From NCBI GenBank assembly GCA_009760855.2, contig WPIO01000045.1, forward strand, positions 214,001 through 278,000: DNA of 64,000 nucleotides. The letters run 5' to 3'. Position 1 is the first letter of the stretch. Each line of letters starts with the position of its first letter. Source of the DNA: Cristatella mucedo (lineage: Eukaryota; Bryozoa; Phylactolaemata; Cristatellidae). Shown in pieces: positions 32,470 through 50,815 of this stretch. The position numbers and the translations under genes were made by a program. The notes under the pieces are model-generated. The model was not told the DNA's origin and did not search any database. It saw nothing but the letters and a program-made list of their open reading frames with translations.

Positions 32470-34560
32470 ACAGTAAGCTTGAAATGGCCAATTTAGTCTC
32501 CTTGCTCCTCTTGTTCTCAGTCTCTTATCCGCGTTACGCTTCAGATGAAGAACTGGTTGGTAACATAAGCCCGTGATCTATTCAGACTCTCTTAGAACCA
32601 AGTATTGAGATCGTGAACTTTCAACTCCTTGATCAGCAATTCCTTTCAGAAAGACTCAAAGATACATTCAGGTATTTCTTGACTGAAAAACGCGAAATCA
32701 AAAGAATCTTGACAGCCCTCCCTTCGTGACTAGCTGAGATGTTTTGAAGAAGGCTTTTGGCTGATTAATAAGTACACCAAACCGGATCTCTGCAGTTGAG
32801 GGATTCGGTAGAGACACTCTAAGCACAGGTGGATCGTTACCATTCAAATTCAACCACTCCCTTCTTTCGTTTTAGCCGAAAACGCACTTTCAATCCACCA
32901 GCCTTTGGGGCAACGGCCTCAGTCTGCAAGGAGAACTTCTACTACTATCGCCTAGAAAATCTAGCTAACAAAGGGAGATTCGAACGCACGCCGAAGGCTT
33001 ACTTTCTCAAGTCAAGGTAAAACTGAACAATGGCCTCAGAGAAAACTTAATAAGTCTTCAAAACTCAGCTACTTTCACAGCTGCTATCAGGGCACCATTT
33101 CACTTCTATATCAGTAACCTGCGATGCCTTAGACTACCAAGCTGCACAATACGGTGCAGCGCCAGTCTCACTACCGAAACCATGTGTGAGCATCAGTACC
33201 GTGCCTACTACGTTGGCAGTGACCTTTTAATGAAGCGCTCATTAGGAGTTCAAGTATCATTTCAGAACAATGCCATGGGCCATGCTGAGCGTACACTCTA
33301 GCCACACCTTTCGTCTAAGATGTAAAAGCAGTCCAATGTGACAGCCTCCCGGAGCCGGTGGATCAGCACTATAATCTTCTACAGTTGAGGAGGGAGCTAC
33401 AGTATGTAACTCAGCCATGACAGGGATCATTATTTGCAGGGACTCTACAGCTTTGGGCATCGCTTTCGTGAGCATTCGGCAGTCGTTACGTCAGTGACAA
33501 CAGGTCTACTGGTAGTAAGATGTACTGGTCTTTCCGTCAAGATGTATTCTCGATATCGTCTGCAACACAATCGATCTTCGTTTTCTGATGCCTGGCGATC
33601 AATCTCTTTGGTCGTTCTAATTGAAAAAGACAAGTGTTGGTTGATTACTCCGTATACATTTTTAGCTACAGGATATAATATCTCACTGATTTCCCTCGTA
33701 GTGGATGAGGTCCTCCACAATGCGGCTGAAGAATTGCATCGAGACCATTCTTCTTTCATCAGTTCCCTAGCCAGGTCTTCTTAACCATTTTTGGAGTACA
33801 TATTTAAGATTTCGATAAGTTTTCAACGCCTGCGGTACCTGACTACGCTAATATAATCTTAAAATGGCATGAGAACATACATCGACTGATGTCCTGTAAT
33901 GAGCTTGTTGTTCAGCCCAGTACGTGCGGTAACAAATCGGGCCCACAAGTTTAATGCCACAAGTCATTCAAGGCAACTAAAGTAACAATTACTTTCAGTT
34001 GAAACTCTGTTACCATTTAATGTTGGGATGTCTGGGCTGGCAAGCAGGCCAATATCGTACAAACTTCGCAGTCAGGCTGGTTTTCTTTCGCCAGCAAAGA
34101 AACCATTACTAACGATTGGCTTGAAGCGTTCAACACCAGTGTTAATGGGGTGACAAATGAGCTGGATCTCAGTATTGTTTTTATCCAAAGCTCTCTGCTT
34201 ACTTGTTGAAGGAGGCTTGAGTCAAACTCTGAACCTTCGTCGCTGCACGCACAGCTTGGCACGTCATACCCACCAAGAGAGCATTTCCAATGAGGGCTTA
34301 CGTCATACTTCAATGCTCTGATTTTGGATGAGTACTGCAGTGACATAATAAAGTTGGATAGTGGTTATTGCATGTAGCTACGCAGCAACCACAAGCTCTG
34401 TGGGAGGGTCTGCCTCAGCGACACGATTAAGAGCAAAGGTGATGGCGAAAGTGATAGCAAAATGCTCAGTATGCGCCGATGGGCATGCCGTCACCGAGCC
34501 TTTTCTGGCACGGGGCGGGCGCGTGAGATGACCTTCTAATAGCCACGACTTGTTTAATAT
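32470..34560 (-). pseudogene. Gene X, copy 1 (decayed, minus strand)
   Basis: Exon-like patches with frames shared with block C: AEHFAITFAITFALNRVAEA then DPPTELVVA (about 34385-34475); EDLARELMKEEWSRC (about 33725-33770); MAELHTVAPSSTVEDYSADP then PAP (about 33330-33420); TEAVAPKAGGL (about 32883-32925); VSLPNPSTAEIRFGVL...KTSQL (about 32735-32850); ETENKRSKETKLAIS (about 32487-32535). Stops interrupt it (TAA just before the EDL patch; after GVVEFEW in one frame), and the splice donor seen after KTSQLTTKR in copy 2 is deleted here. Family not recognised. Confidence 0.35.
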
Positions 34561-34564
34561 GGCG

Positions 34565-35080
34565 AGCTCAAGAATTTATTTACTTTTGAGGACGATATTA
34601 CTCTTGTTGAAATTAATGAATTTCGTAATTTCTTAGCTCACTTTCTCTCGTAGTTTATAGAAATTGCGATTTTTACAGTATAGAAAGGTGGACGTCGAAA
34701 TGAAATGAGTCGGCAAAGTTTAACATTATTTTAACGATAGGCGATTCAAATTATAGGTAATTTAGGGACTATAATGTTAAGATAATTCATAATTCCTAAA
34801 CGAAATAGGTACTCAGAAAATTAGTATGAAAACAAGCAGCGTTGCACTAAGAAGAGTCGCACTAGCAGAGAAGGCGATCGTGCTAAAGGTGTCACTGACA
34901 TTTAGGTGACTTTTTAGTCTCTCGCGACGGCTTTTCTATCCAGCCAACTTAATACTTCTCCCTCCTTCCCCCTGCATTACCGCCTCCTCTGAGTCTGTTT
35001 TTTTGGCTGTGCATTTAGCCAAAAACCCACTTGCTCTTTTAGAACGTTTGCTTGGTCCGTGTATATTTTTGTATAGTAGC
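34565..35080. other. Non-coding part of block B
   Basis: AT-rich sequence aligning weakly with 63530-63620; no gene or repeat recognised. Confidence 0.4.
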
Positions 35081-35084
35081 AACC

Positions 35085-36010
35085 TACTAGTTATGGGCAA
35101 ACCAAGTACGATTTAGAAATTGGAAACATTAACGATCGCAATTAGCACTGCCATCATATCACCTGTTGAATCTGCACGAAATCTAGGTTGCCTTTGATAA
35201 AGTAACCTTCGTTAGACGATCACATCAGCTCTACATCAAGTCTGCATACTTTCAGCTACATAACATTACAGAATTTGAGCTTGCTTAGACAGGGATATCA
35301 AATCTAAACAGATCCATGCATTTTTGACATGTGTTCTTAACTTATGTAAGTCACTGCTTGCTGTTCTACCGGCCTTTGCACTCAGGGGCTTACAGCTGGT
35401 GAAAAACTCTGCATCTAGGCTTGTCTGTTGTGAGCTTCGCAGTTGCCGTGTCACACCACTTCTCGTGACCTGCACTGGCTACCAGTCAATCAATTCATCG
35501 ACTTCAAGGCTCTGTCACTCATTTTAAGGTCCCTCCATTCTTTGGCTCCAGCCTACCTATCAGATCTACTCCCCCACCAGGCCAAGCGCTGTACCACCGA
35601 CTTTTCATAAACTAACTTTTTACATATGCCTCGTACAAACCTCAAATCTTTTGGAGACTCTGCCTTTAGTTCGTATGCTCTCAAAGCCTGTAAGTCACTC
35701 CCGACTTGCATCATGCCATCTCCTGAATTAAACACATTAAAAAAATTACAAACCCACCTGTTAATCACAGCATTTAGTGGGCTCCTTAGATTCGACCTTT
35801 GCGTGCTTATACGTGCTGATACTGTGCATGCCGGGACTAACCATATTCGCATGCTGACCATGTGCATGTATATCCAGCCATTGTATGCTTGCTTTCGTAG
35901 AGCATGCTTCGGTTACCCGTCCGATCGTGCTCCTTTGCAGCAAATATACAGTGCCCAGAAAGAGATTGGGTTCTCTGTGGGCGCTCTATCAAAGGTGTTA
36001 TTCCTAATGT
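35085..36010 (+). mobile_element. LINE family 1, 5'-truncated copy in block B
   Basis: Starts in MGKPSTI-coding sequence and continues through LQLVKNSASRLVCCELRSC, MPRTNLKSFGDSAFSSYALK and the 3' UTR to the terminal hairpin (about 35951-35990). Absent from block C, so inserted after, or lost in, the duplication. Confidence 0.85.
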
Positions 36011-36202
36011 GCATTGTGCTATAATTAGCTGCAGTAAATGCTGCTAAACACTAGGTAGTGATAATTAGATTCTGAGCTGTGCGGCATGGGGGCCGAATTG
36101 AACTTTGCCGACAGGTCGCCACAGAGAGTTGACCGCGCCGAGTGTGCCTCTTTTTAGCTAAAACCAGACGGGTGGTTTTGCCCGGCCAGCCGTAGCACTG
36201 GC

Positions 36203-37599
36203 ACTCTACTGAAACTGCTCTACTCCGTGTTAACAATGACATTCTACGTGGTAACGACGACGGGAATGCCCTAGCTCTGCTAGATCTGTCTGTGGTCTCC
36301 GACACCATTGATCACGATGTTCTGCTTGAACGATTGAGAACAACGATCGGTCTGGCAGACGAAGCACAGGCGTGGTTTGAATCATAATTGTCTGATCGTG
36401 TTCAATCCGTGTCGTGTGGGGGTCAGGTCTCAGACACGAGAAGGGTCACCTGTGGAGTCCCTCAAGGGTCGGTACTGGGTCCCCTTTTGTTCTCCATTTA
36501 TACACAACCTATGTGAAAAGTGATTAAGGCACATGGAATAGGATATCACTTCTATGCTGACGATACTCAGTTGTATTTGTCATTCAAACCGTCGGAATCT
36601 GCTGCAGCAACTGAGAAACTAAATGCTTGCCTTGCCGATATTCGATCCTGGATGTCGGAAAACTTCCTGAAATTAAATGATGATAAAACCGGACTGCTGC
36701 TCATAGGACACCTTAAGCGTGTGGCTGGATTAAAAAGCTTTGCTGTTCTAATAGGTAATGCTACTGTACGACCATCACCACGTGCTCGAAATTTAGGTGT
36801 CGTGTTCGACAGCTACCTCAATTTCAAAAGGTTCATTCAGAAGACTGCCTCTACAGCTAGCCATCACATCCAATCCCTATCTAAGATTAGGAGCTGTCTC
36901 CCACAGTGGCTTGTAAAAAATTTAACTAGCTCCTTTGTTCTGTCTCGGCTTGATTATTGTAACTTCCTTTTGGCTAGGCTGCCAAAGAAAGCTATTATGC
37001 CACTACAGCTGACAATGAATATGGCTGCAAGGCTAGTCTTCAAGTCCCAGCGGTTTAAGCACGCGTCTTCTTTGCTGAAAGAGCAAGGATGGATGCCGGT
37101 TGAGCAACGGATCCAGAGCAAAGCTCTTATGCTGACCCACAAGGCCCGCCACGGCTTGGCTCTTTCGTACCTAGCTGAACTGCTGCACCAGTTTCAGCCT
37201 GTTCGCGCCCTCAGGTCCTGTGTGGACAATAAATTAGCTTATCCATTCCTCCACTTAAAGACCATTGGCGACAGAAACTTTAGCTCTGCAGGCCCTAGAC
37301 TGCGGAACTCGCTTCCACAATTCTTACGCAACGACATCTACTCTCCTACTGCCGACCATGGCTCATCCTTTTCAGCGGTCCTGAGCTGCTACTTCCATGC
37401 TACTCACTACCTCAACTGCTCCCCTGACTCTGCTATGCTTCCCACTTTCTCTGTGTTGCTTGAGACGAAGTCTGTTGGGTACCGAATGCGTACCGAAAGT
37501 CGCTTAGGCTGTGAGTTCGCTATACAAAACTCCTGCGTAACACCCACCTGGTCCCAATGACTTTGTGGAGTTACAGATGGCAATAAGTTACATTGCATT
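36203..37599 (+). mobile_element. LINE family 2, largest copy, RT through C-terminus
   Basis: Codes HSTETALL-like start (EIALL region), [40 protein letters not shown], then FYADDTQLYLSFKP (the YADD catalytic box, about 36549-36590), SENFLKLNDDKTGLLLIGHL, and a C-terminus ending GCEFAIQNSCVTPTWSQ with stop at 37558-37560. Clade by motif pattern: CR1/L2-like. Two in-frame stops break the RT part (in FES*LSD and PM*KVI); from 36520 to 37560 the frame is open for 346 codons. Flanked by ACTGGC at 36197-36202 and 37600-37605, a likely 6-bp target duplication. Confidence 0.93.
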
Positions 37600-37769
37600 A
37601 CTGGCGAACGCCAAAGCCGCAGCAGACGGATTTCCTCTGGAGCCGTTTCCTCGGGAGCGTGGGTAAGAAGGCCGGTGTAAGCGACAGCAGCTGGGGAATT
37701 TCCCGACGAAGACCGATGGGACGGCTAATAGTCGGATCTCGTTGACCCCGACTAACCCTGGATCTGCAC

Positions 37770-38930
37770 CTGCTCCGACTATTGGCTTATGAGGTATCTG
37801 GGTTGACTTCACTGGGAGTTTCGTCCAATTGGGAGCGCGCGTCGCAGTCTTGGCTATTAAGTTACCTCGCCAGCTCAGTCGAACGTACTTTTCGCAGCCT
37901 CTGCCGCACTCGTTGGGCGCGCACGCCAGGCCGCCGAGCTCGTCCTATTGCCACGACTTGCCGCTGTGCACGGGTAGAGCGCAGGTAAAGGTGGCGGCGC
38001 AGCAGGTGCAGAGCGCCGCGAACGATGAGTCCGCTCACTTTTTCCACTTCCGCCGGCGTCGCCGGCTCGCACTGCCTCGCTTCCTTTCGGATACAGACGC
38101 AGTCGCGCGAGGTTGGCTTCCATGTAGTTCGGCGCAGACAGAAGGCAGGGCAGCCGACCAGTCGCATCGACGAGAATCGCTTTTTTGTCTTCAGTTGCCT
38201 TCGCCTCGTTCGCTGCCGCCTTCGCCGCCGCCACCTTCGCCGCAGCCGCCGCTGGCCCGAGTCGGCCAGTCATCGTGCGGTCCTGCAGCGTCGTTTCCGT
38301 GCGGCGATGGCCTACCGGCGGGCGGGCGGGAGGGCGGACGGCCGCTTACATTGACGGCGGCCAAGCTACGTCGGTCGCGCTTATTCCGCTGCTGCCGCGC
38401 GCCCTCGCCTTGGCCGCGCAAGTGCGGCGGGTTTTTTCGCCACCTGGCTCTCCGATAGGCTGCCGACTGAGCGCGGGCGACGGCGCCGCTTGCACCGGCT
38501 GCGTCGTACGTGCCCAGGCCAAGCTGCAGTCGCTCCGTCTGTGACTACGCTTCTCAGAACGCGGCGATGCAACGCGGCGACTCTGCCAGCGAGTCACTGC
38601 TCCGGGCGGCGCCAGATCGGCTGGCTGGGCTTAGTTTGGGACCCTGGCCGAGGCAGCTCGGCGAGCGCAAGCGCGACGTTTCGGCTGAGGCAACGTACGT
38701 GACGTAGGCAATAGATGAATAGGCCGCTGGCCGGATGGCCTCGGTATGATGTACGGTTTTTCAAGCTTGGCGGCGCCGTGCTGCAGCTGCCGGCGCCTCC
38801 CCCTCGTTCGCCAGCTCCCTGCCGTCAGGCCAGCCACCATCCGGCGGACTCATTAATCGCAGGAAGCTTCAGCAGCTGCAGAACTGATCCTAGCCAGCCG
38901 GGAGCTTACCGTCAGGGAAGTTCCATTAAT
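37770..38930. promoter_or_regulatory. CpG-island-like block upstream of PLAC8-like gene 2
   Basis: Dense CpG, GGCGGGCGGG and CGCCGCC runs. It lies between the minus-strand gene X block and gene 2, so it could act in both directions. It carries ACGTGACGTAGG (about 38696-38707, CRE/ATF type). The 3' part (about 38780-38900) aligns with 17110-17235 of the gene 1 island. Many open frames on both strands here are GC-driven and not called. Confidence 0.6.
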
Positions 38931-38959
38931 CGTCTATTCGGCTGATCCCCGAGTCCTCG

Positions 38960-39972
38960 GCTGCCAGCAATATGATGCCCGTGCCATGATATAGCTGAGC
39001 ACCCAGCTATGGATGGCTTCTCGAAATGTTGCAGCTATTCCGAAATGCTGTCGGAGACGTGCTGCTTGAACCAATGGCTAATCTCAGCAGTACTACTCGC
39101 CAACAGGATCCAAGCCTCTGCAGGGGATCCAAGCCTCTGCAGGGATAGGAAATAGGAACGAGGCGTGCGGCGATCGCTCCGTAGCTGTTTTTGCCAGGCG
39201 GGGAGCAGGGTAGTGTCATTATGATCTAGCGCTGAATTAGTGGAAAAGTGCACCCACAAGCAGTGGAGTTACAGATGGAGATATATTATTTTGCATTACA
39301 ATTGATGGCATAGTCCCCAAATGACTTTAGGGTTAAGTTGAATCTTCAACAGCTGCTTTATCGGGGAGCCACTGTATGTGTGGGAAAAGTGTCATGTATC
39401 TTGGCCACACTAGAAGTGCCATATATCTTGGTGGCGTTTATGACAGAAAATAGAGTTACTACGATTTTCACGCGGTCACACCAATACAGGGACACTGTGC
39501 TAATCTTACATAAGAAGCTCATTTTTTATAGATTTCACCTAGCCTATTTTCGGTAAATCCTGAATGGCAGAGAGAGAACATTTCCCGGAAATAGCAGTAT
39601 TCTTGGAAAGTTTGAATCTTAGGTAACTCTAAACAAGCTCTTATGCATTAGATATGTGATTCAGTAGAGAATTAGCCATTCTGACCTGTCTGTGGGTGTT
39701 TAAATTCGTATGCTGAAGTCAAATAACAACACACTGTGGCCGAGTAGCAACCTGTACATTGTCACTGCAGTGCAGCAGTGCAGTCAGCCATGCTGATGCA
39801 GCTGCAGTCCGACTACAGGAGCCTATATTACGATCGTCTTCCAAAGTACAGCTGAGTGTTTCTGTACCTTAATAAACTTGAGTTGAGTGCGAATTAGATT
39901 GACACTGGATCGCTTGACCGAGTTGGCTACCTTTTGCCCCGTAGGTTACCTTTTGCCTTCGTACTTTTCTAG
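38960..39972 (+). other. 5' intron/flank of PLAC8-like gene 2
   Basis: Homologous patches to 17280-18163. It includes a 19-20 bp tandem duplication (GGATCCAAGCCTCTGCAGG, about 39107-39145) and a LINE family 2 3' terminus at about 39262-39302 (GTGGAGTTACAGATGGAGAT on plus). It ends in the acceptor GTACTTTTCTAG. Confidence 0.6.
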
Positions 39973-39976
39973 AACA

Positions 39977-46061
<6,085 letters not shown>

Positions 46062-46790
46062 AAATCGATTGGCAGAAATCTAGCTCTGTTTTTCATGCTT
46101 CAAATAATTGGTTTACTGGGCTCGAAAAATCCTTAGTGGTATGGTTTACTATGTTAGCCCTGGCAGGATATTTGTGAGTTTCTATTTAGTCTCTATTTTT
46201 CAATTCGTATGCCTTTTGATCAGCTTGGTTTTATCGACAATACAAATTTGAGTTTTTGCCTAAATGTGAGCGAGCTCCCTACGTAAAATATTAAATTCTC
46301 TGAAGAATGCATCACCCCTTTGTATTGTGAAACTTTCTATTTGCTGTGGACATTACATACAAAACGCTTGGGTTTTAGCTCTGAGGAAATTAAAAATGTT
46401 TCAAGAACTACGAAATAATGATTGTGCCTATTAGTGAACCTGATTTTTTCTCTTGTCCGACCCTAGAGCATGTTATCGTTTTTCTGGAATAATTAGCGAT
46501 AATAATCTTGATACTATTTTATTCTTGCCATTTTAGATGGTTAATAAATGAATGGCAATGTAAGGGGCATGCTTAAACCTTCGCTTAAATCGTGCAGCTC
46601 TTATTTTTATCCAAGCATCTTCCACTAACTGATTAATGCATGCATACATATGCACAGAATGACCTGTCTGTTCTCATGACCTCTTTCGGAAAACTTCCTC
46701 TGCCTACAGGGAGGTAATGTTTACAGGATGGCTTATTTGTCTAGTGTCCATGGCTACCTCCACCCACTATGCTTATGGGTATAGAATCTG
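46062..46790 (+). other. 3' UTR/flank of gene 2
   Basis: Aligned with gene 1's downstream flank to about 46330, then unassigned. Confidence 0.45.
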
Positions 46791-46799
46791 AGCAGCTCT

Positions 46800-46920
46800 G
46801 GTTTGACTGGGTGGTTAAGGTGCTCATCTTTGCTGACCGAAGTCGAGGTGAATGTATTCATGACTGCGGTCGTGGGCTCGAGCCCTGTGGCGTACGTGAA
46901 TAAAGCCTGAATAGAAATCA
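46800..46920 (+). repeat. tRNA-headed SINE (family B)
   Basis: GACTGGGTGGTTAAGGTGCT (A-box region), GCTGACCGAAGTCGAGG, GACTGCGGTCGTGGGCTCGA and GCCC (anticodon-like arm and B box), then AATAAAGCCTGAATAGAAAT, the LINE-like tail. A short duplication (ATGGAGAT.GAAGTCAA) follows at 46922-46980. Confidence 0.7.
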
Positions 46921-46924
46921 GATG

Positions 46925-49095
46925 GAGATTAGAAGTCAAGATAAAGATAGAGTAAGATAGAATGGAGATCGGAAGTCAATGAACACGTTCTCTCAGAAAG
47001 CTACGCAAATGAATTTAGCAAAGTTTTACTGGCAAGTTTTAAGACTGCACATACTGCCTGTAGCAGCTGCCAGTGTGGGGCTCAAGGTCGCTGAGAGTTC
47101 ATTAATCACCAGATGCACTTTTGCTGTTCAGCTTTACGTATTAGAAATAAATTGGCAGGATCGCTGCCGCTGAATCCTTTCAGGTGAGCAGATATGACTC
47201 CCAACTTAAAGAAGGTGTTTCTTCACAATTTAAGCCATTCCACTTCCTTTTTCTTATTTACCCATTTGATTCCATGCTGCTTAGGCATCGCCATTATACT
47301 AACATTTCCAGGATCACGGAGATTGGTAATAGCCTCTGCAATCAGCTTTACACTGTTCCAAAAGACATCAAAGCAATCACGAGAGCTAAAGATTCGCTGG
47401 AGATGCTCAAAATGCCTGCTTAAAAAATAGGACTAGGGAAGGAAAATATTGGCTTTGTATTCAGTGTTAGATGAAGAAATGTATGAGCTCAGGCAGCTGG
47501 TGACTAGGCGGGTCTTATCTGCTTATGTTGGAGGGCATCTATTCACGTGACTGTCGGAGCTGGGCTTTGGTGCATGCCCTTCTCACAAAGCACCAAAAAT
47601 GGAGGAATGCTACTTTCAGCAAAGAAAAAACTTATGAAAGCATATGAGTACCTCACAGTTGAAACTAGTTATGCATGTACTTGTCAGAGGAGTTTATGCA
47701 CTGAGCCATGCAAAAATGGGACATTTTGAGAAGTTTCAGTGCACATTGGGAGTCTATTAACGCACAGAGGATACATATAGAGAGACTCGACTGTATTTCA
47801 CTGTTCCTAGTAAGCCAGAACTAAGATAAGTGCAAAATGGGCAGCGATGCCTACCAGTCGGCAGCTACAACGGTGTCGTATAATAGCAGTTCAGTGGTGT
47901 ACCAAAGGGTGGATGGACATATGAACCGTGTGATGTATCTGAGGCGAGGCTCGGGATCGGGGGAGGGGCGCCAAAATGAGTTCCTAATACTTTGAAGGGC
48001 GTCATCTTTGCAGTTCGCACCCATGCCCATAATATCTCTGGAACGCCACTGTAGCAGTTGCTGAAGACTAACGCTGGCTATCCCTACGAACGAGATACAG
48101 ATCGACTCCAGGTACAGTTTATCGCTTTCCTATCTATTCGTCATCTATCTCCTAATTACTTGTCTGTGGACCAGTTTTTGAGGCTTGACTCGGTAGCTTC
48201 AGGTCTGCTTACTCTGATCGCTTAACTGCAGCACTAGATAAACTAAAAACCATCAGAGACCACGCATTCGGTTTTGATTAATCTAAAGCAATAAATGTGC
48301 TATCGATGGACATTGCAATTCCATAGTTCAAATGGTGTTCGCTTTATCACAGTAAACTTTAATTATTAAGAACTTGTACCCCAAGCAATCTTGCTCGCAA
48401 ATATCGCGGATAAATAGCATTCCTTACTTAGACCATTTGTATATGTATGTAATGACACTGAAAAAGCTGCCTGAAAAAATAGACAATCAAGAAACACTAA
48501 TCTTTTTGATGATCCAGTTGATCGTTGCAAAGACATCGACATAAGATAGCGAAAACGCTGATTGCTAAGAGCGCTCTAATCGAATGTTGGGGTACTGCAT
48601 CTAGCCCTTGTGATAATTAGGGCCGGGCTCCTCTTTAAGGCTCCTCTCTTTTTTATCCAGTCGACCAAAAGATCCACCGAACTGATCCGGTTGGCAGTAA
48701 CTATATCCGACAGATTGATCACTGCATCTGCTGGTCAGTTGGTGAATAGTCGCCTGCGGAGATATCAAATTCAGTCGATCTTTACATTAACTCATGACGC
48801 GACACACGTACAGCCGCTAGAGCCCAACAGCAAACGCAACGACAAAAAGAGTAGATTTGAGGCGGCACCCCTACGTCGGGCAACTATTCTAAGCTTAACA
48901 ATCCCTGAATGGAACTTGTCTAATTGCCCTTAGCTGGTGACACGGATAAGGGTGACTGTCAGTGGATGAGTAGCTGTATGCTTAGTCCTAAACTCGACCG
49001 AAGACGAAGTGGCTATTCCAACAGTGGTGCCAGTTAAAATAGCCGAATTATGGTGGTTAGTTAATAATCGCGATCGTGCGTTTGTTGGACAGTTT
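46925..49095. other. About 2.2 kb without a recognised gene
   Basis: Overlapping frames at 47184-47430 and one at 48610-48933 (107 codons) show no recognisable domain. I cannot support a gene. Confidence 0.4.
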
Positions 49096-49104
49096 ACTGC
49101 CAGG

Positions 49105-50084
49105 GCCGTCTAAAAGGCCTGTGCCCCGAGATAGGGACGGTCAGGATTCGAGACTCGGGGCAAAGGCATTGGAACTAGTGTGAGCTCTAGCCCACACAGC
49201 CACCGTGTATGTTGTGGTTGCTGTCGAACGCCTGTCACCGTCCGCTGGTCTTAAATAGACTTGTCTACATTATGGATGCGGCATTGACACACCAAGGTAT
49301 GACCGCTCATCACCCTGCGTTCCTTCTACGGTCACCATATCTACGTGCATTGGTGCAGCACCTACAAGCAACTAGCCGTGCAACGAGGTTTAGGCGTCGC
49401 CAGTGTTTTGCATCGGCTCACGATCACCGTTACGAGCGCTATATTTTCGGTCTACTTCTGACTGGATGTTGACGCCTCACACCACTTTTGCAACACAATT
49501 ATCTGAATTTATCTGCACAATTATCTGTTATATTTCCGTGACTCCATCGTCGACTTAAAATTACCCCTCTGTATTGCCCATCTGCCCGGCCAATGAGCCA
49601 GTGCAGACTTCGGCCAACGCGATGACTCGTGTATCATATTATTATGAAGAAAGCTATTTGCAAGAGACTTTCACGTTTGTTAATAGCTGTTGCGATTTTA
49701 GCTCCAGCTTTCACAATATTGGCGCATTGATCTTACTTTACTCTTCGTGAAATGCCATTCTGGCATATGTCTCGCGCTTTCGTTCTCAAATTGACACAGC
49801 AGGACCAATTATTGGCTACCTTTGAGACTGAAAATTCAGGCAATTGCTTGCCAGAAAGCTGGATGGGCTAGGCTGCCCCTAGTTTCTCCAGATAGCGGCT
49901 TGGAAGGCGTTGCAGAACACGCCAAGCTGTTAGGTTTTCTCCAATGAGGGACTGTTAGTTCTGCCGGTATGGCTAAAGGAAACTTTGGGCGACAACTCTT
50001 TGGAATTCACCTTATGATGAGGTCGATAGAGGGAATCTCATTTTTTAAGGCGAATCTCTTTAAAAATAGGAGCTGATTAAAGTC
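49105..50084. other. Unassigned; one 87-codon frame
   Basis: The plus-strand frame at 49209-49472 has a His/Arg-rich composition (MTAHHPAFLLRSPYLRALVQ, FRRRQCFASAHDHRYERYI) and could be a transposase fragment; no catalytic motif seen. At 49107-49165, GGTCAGGATTCGAGACTC resembles a B box. Confidence 0.3.
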
Positions 50085-50254
50085 TCTTTTGTAGAGCGAA
50101 GGAAAATATTTTAAGGCTATCACTACATCTTGCAGCAGCAATAAAGACTGCCCAACCCACTATTAAAAACCCACTACCTCGGGACCGACGTCATGAAAAA
50201 CAATCGCCTTAAATAGTCTAGTATGTCATCGTGGCTTAAAATGATAATGTGAAG
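50085..50254 (-). repeat. tRNA-derived SINE (family A), diverged
   Basis: Aligned with 10190-10400 through AGCTGATTAAAGTCTCTTTT, TAAGGCTATCACTAC, GACTGCCCAACCCAC and CAATCGCCTTAAATAG; the B box is degraded. Confidence 0.6.
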
Positions 50255-50815
50255 GCATTTGATACAGCACCCTTAGATAACTCAATCTCTTTCTAGTTAC
50301 TTTACATTTCTTGCAAAGAAAGCAAGGTCGAGCGGTTAGTTGCTGCATGCTCAAACAACAAGAATAACACGTTTAAGGTTTACGTGCACAGGTTTAGCAA
50401 GTGAGTATGGCTAGTGGCAGCATGCACAGTGTCAGCATTCATTAGCACTTAAAGGACAAATTGCATGGACCCACGAAATGCTGTGATAAAAAGATGCATT
50501 TTCAGTTTTTTTAAATGTGGTCAAGTCAGGAGATGTCGTGACGCAATTCGGGAGTGAGTTTCAGGTTTTGGAAGCATGCGAACTACAGACGAGATCTCCA
50601 AAGGATTTGGGGTTTTTACGAGGTATAGGTAAATCATTAGATTCCGAAAAGCAAGTGGTACGATGCTAAACCTGGCGGGCAGTAGATCTGAAAGATAGGC
50701 TTGTGCCAAAGAATGAAGAGACTTAAAAGTGAGCGACCAAAACCTTGAGGTCAATGGGTTGTTCAGTTTTGACCATGGTAGTGCAGCGTAGCTAGTAAGG
50801 GGCAGCAAACCCTGA
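50255..50815 (-). mobile_element. LINE family 1, 5'-truncated copy
   Basis: Hairpin remnant at about 50266-50310, 3' UTR, then minus-strand C-terminal codons (SLHSLAQAYLSDLLPARFSI and EISSVVRMLPKPETHSR in shifted frames). Several indels. Confidence 0.85.

Larger units (their letters stand above)
31690..37760. repeat. Segmental duplication block B
   Basis: Aligns in order, same orientation, with 60710-64000 (block C). Anchors: GTTGCCAGACCTC (31776/60783), TTAATTCAGGCTTTTCGGCG (32108/61151, one mismatch), CTTAAGCACCT, AACATCTCAGCTA, GGAGTTCAAGTATCATTTCA (33247/62472, diverged) and the CpG-rich end 36010-36200 plus 37606-37760 against 63605-64000. Block B has acquired LINE copies at 35085-36010 and 36203-37599 that block C lacks. 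Confidence 0.75.

Noticed and set aside
36520-37560. 346-codon frame as a host gene
   Set aside because: It is the RT C-terminal part of LINE family 2 (FYADDTQLYLSFKP), with upstream stops and flanking target duplication.
37829-38458. 209-codon and other overlapping frames in the CpG island
   Set aside because: Both strands are open in several phases because of GC richness; Arg/Ala/Pro/Ser composition, no splice or homology support.
49209-49472. Harbinger/PIF-type transposase exon
   Set aside because: His/Arg-rich frame is suggestive, but no catalytic DDE motif or terminal repeats are visible.
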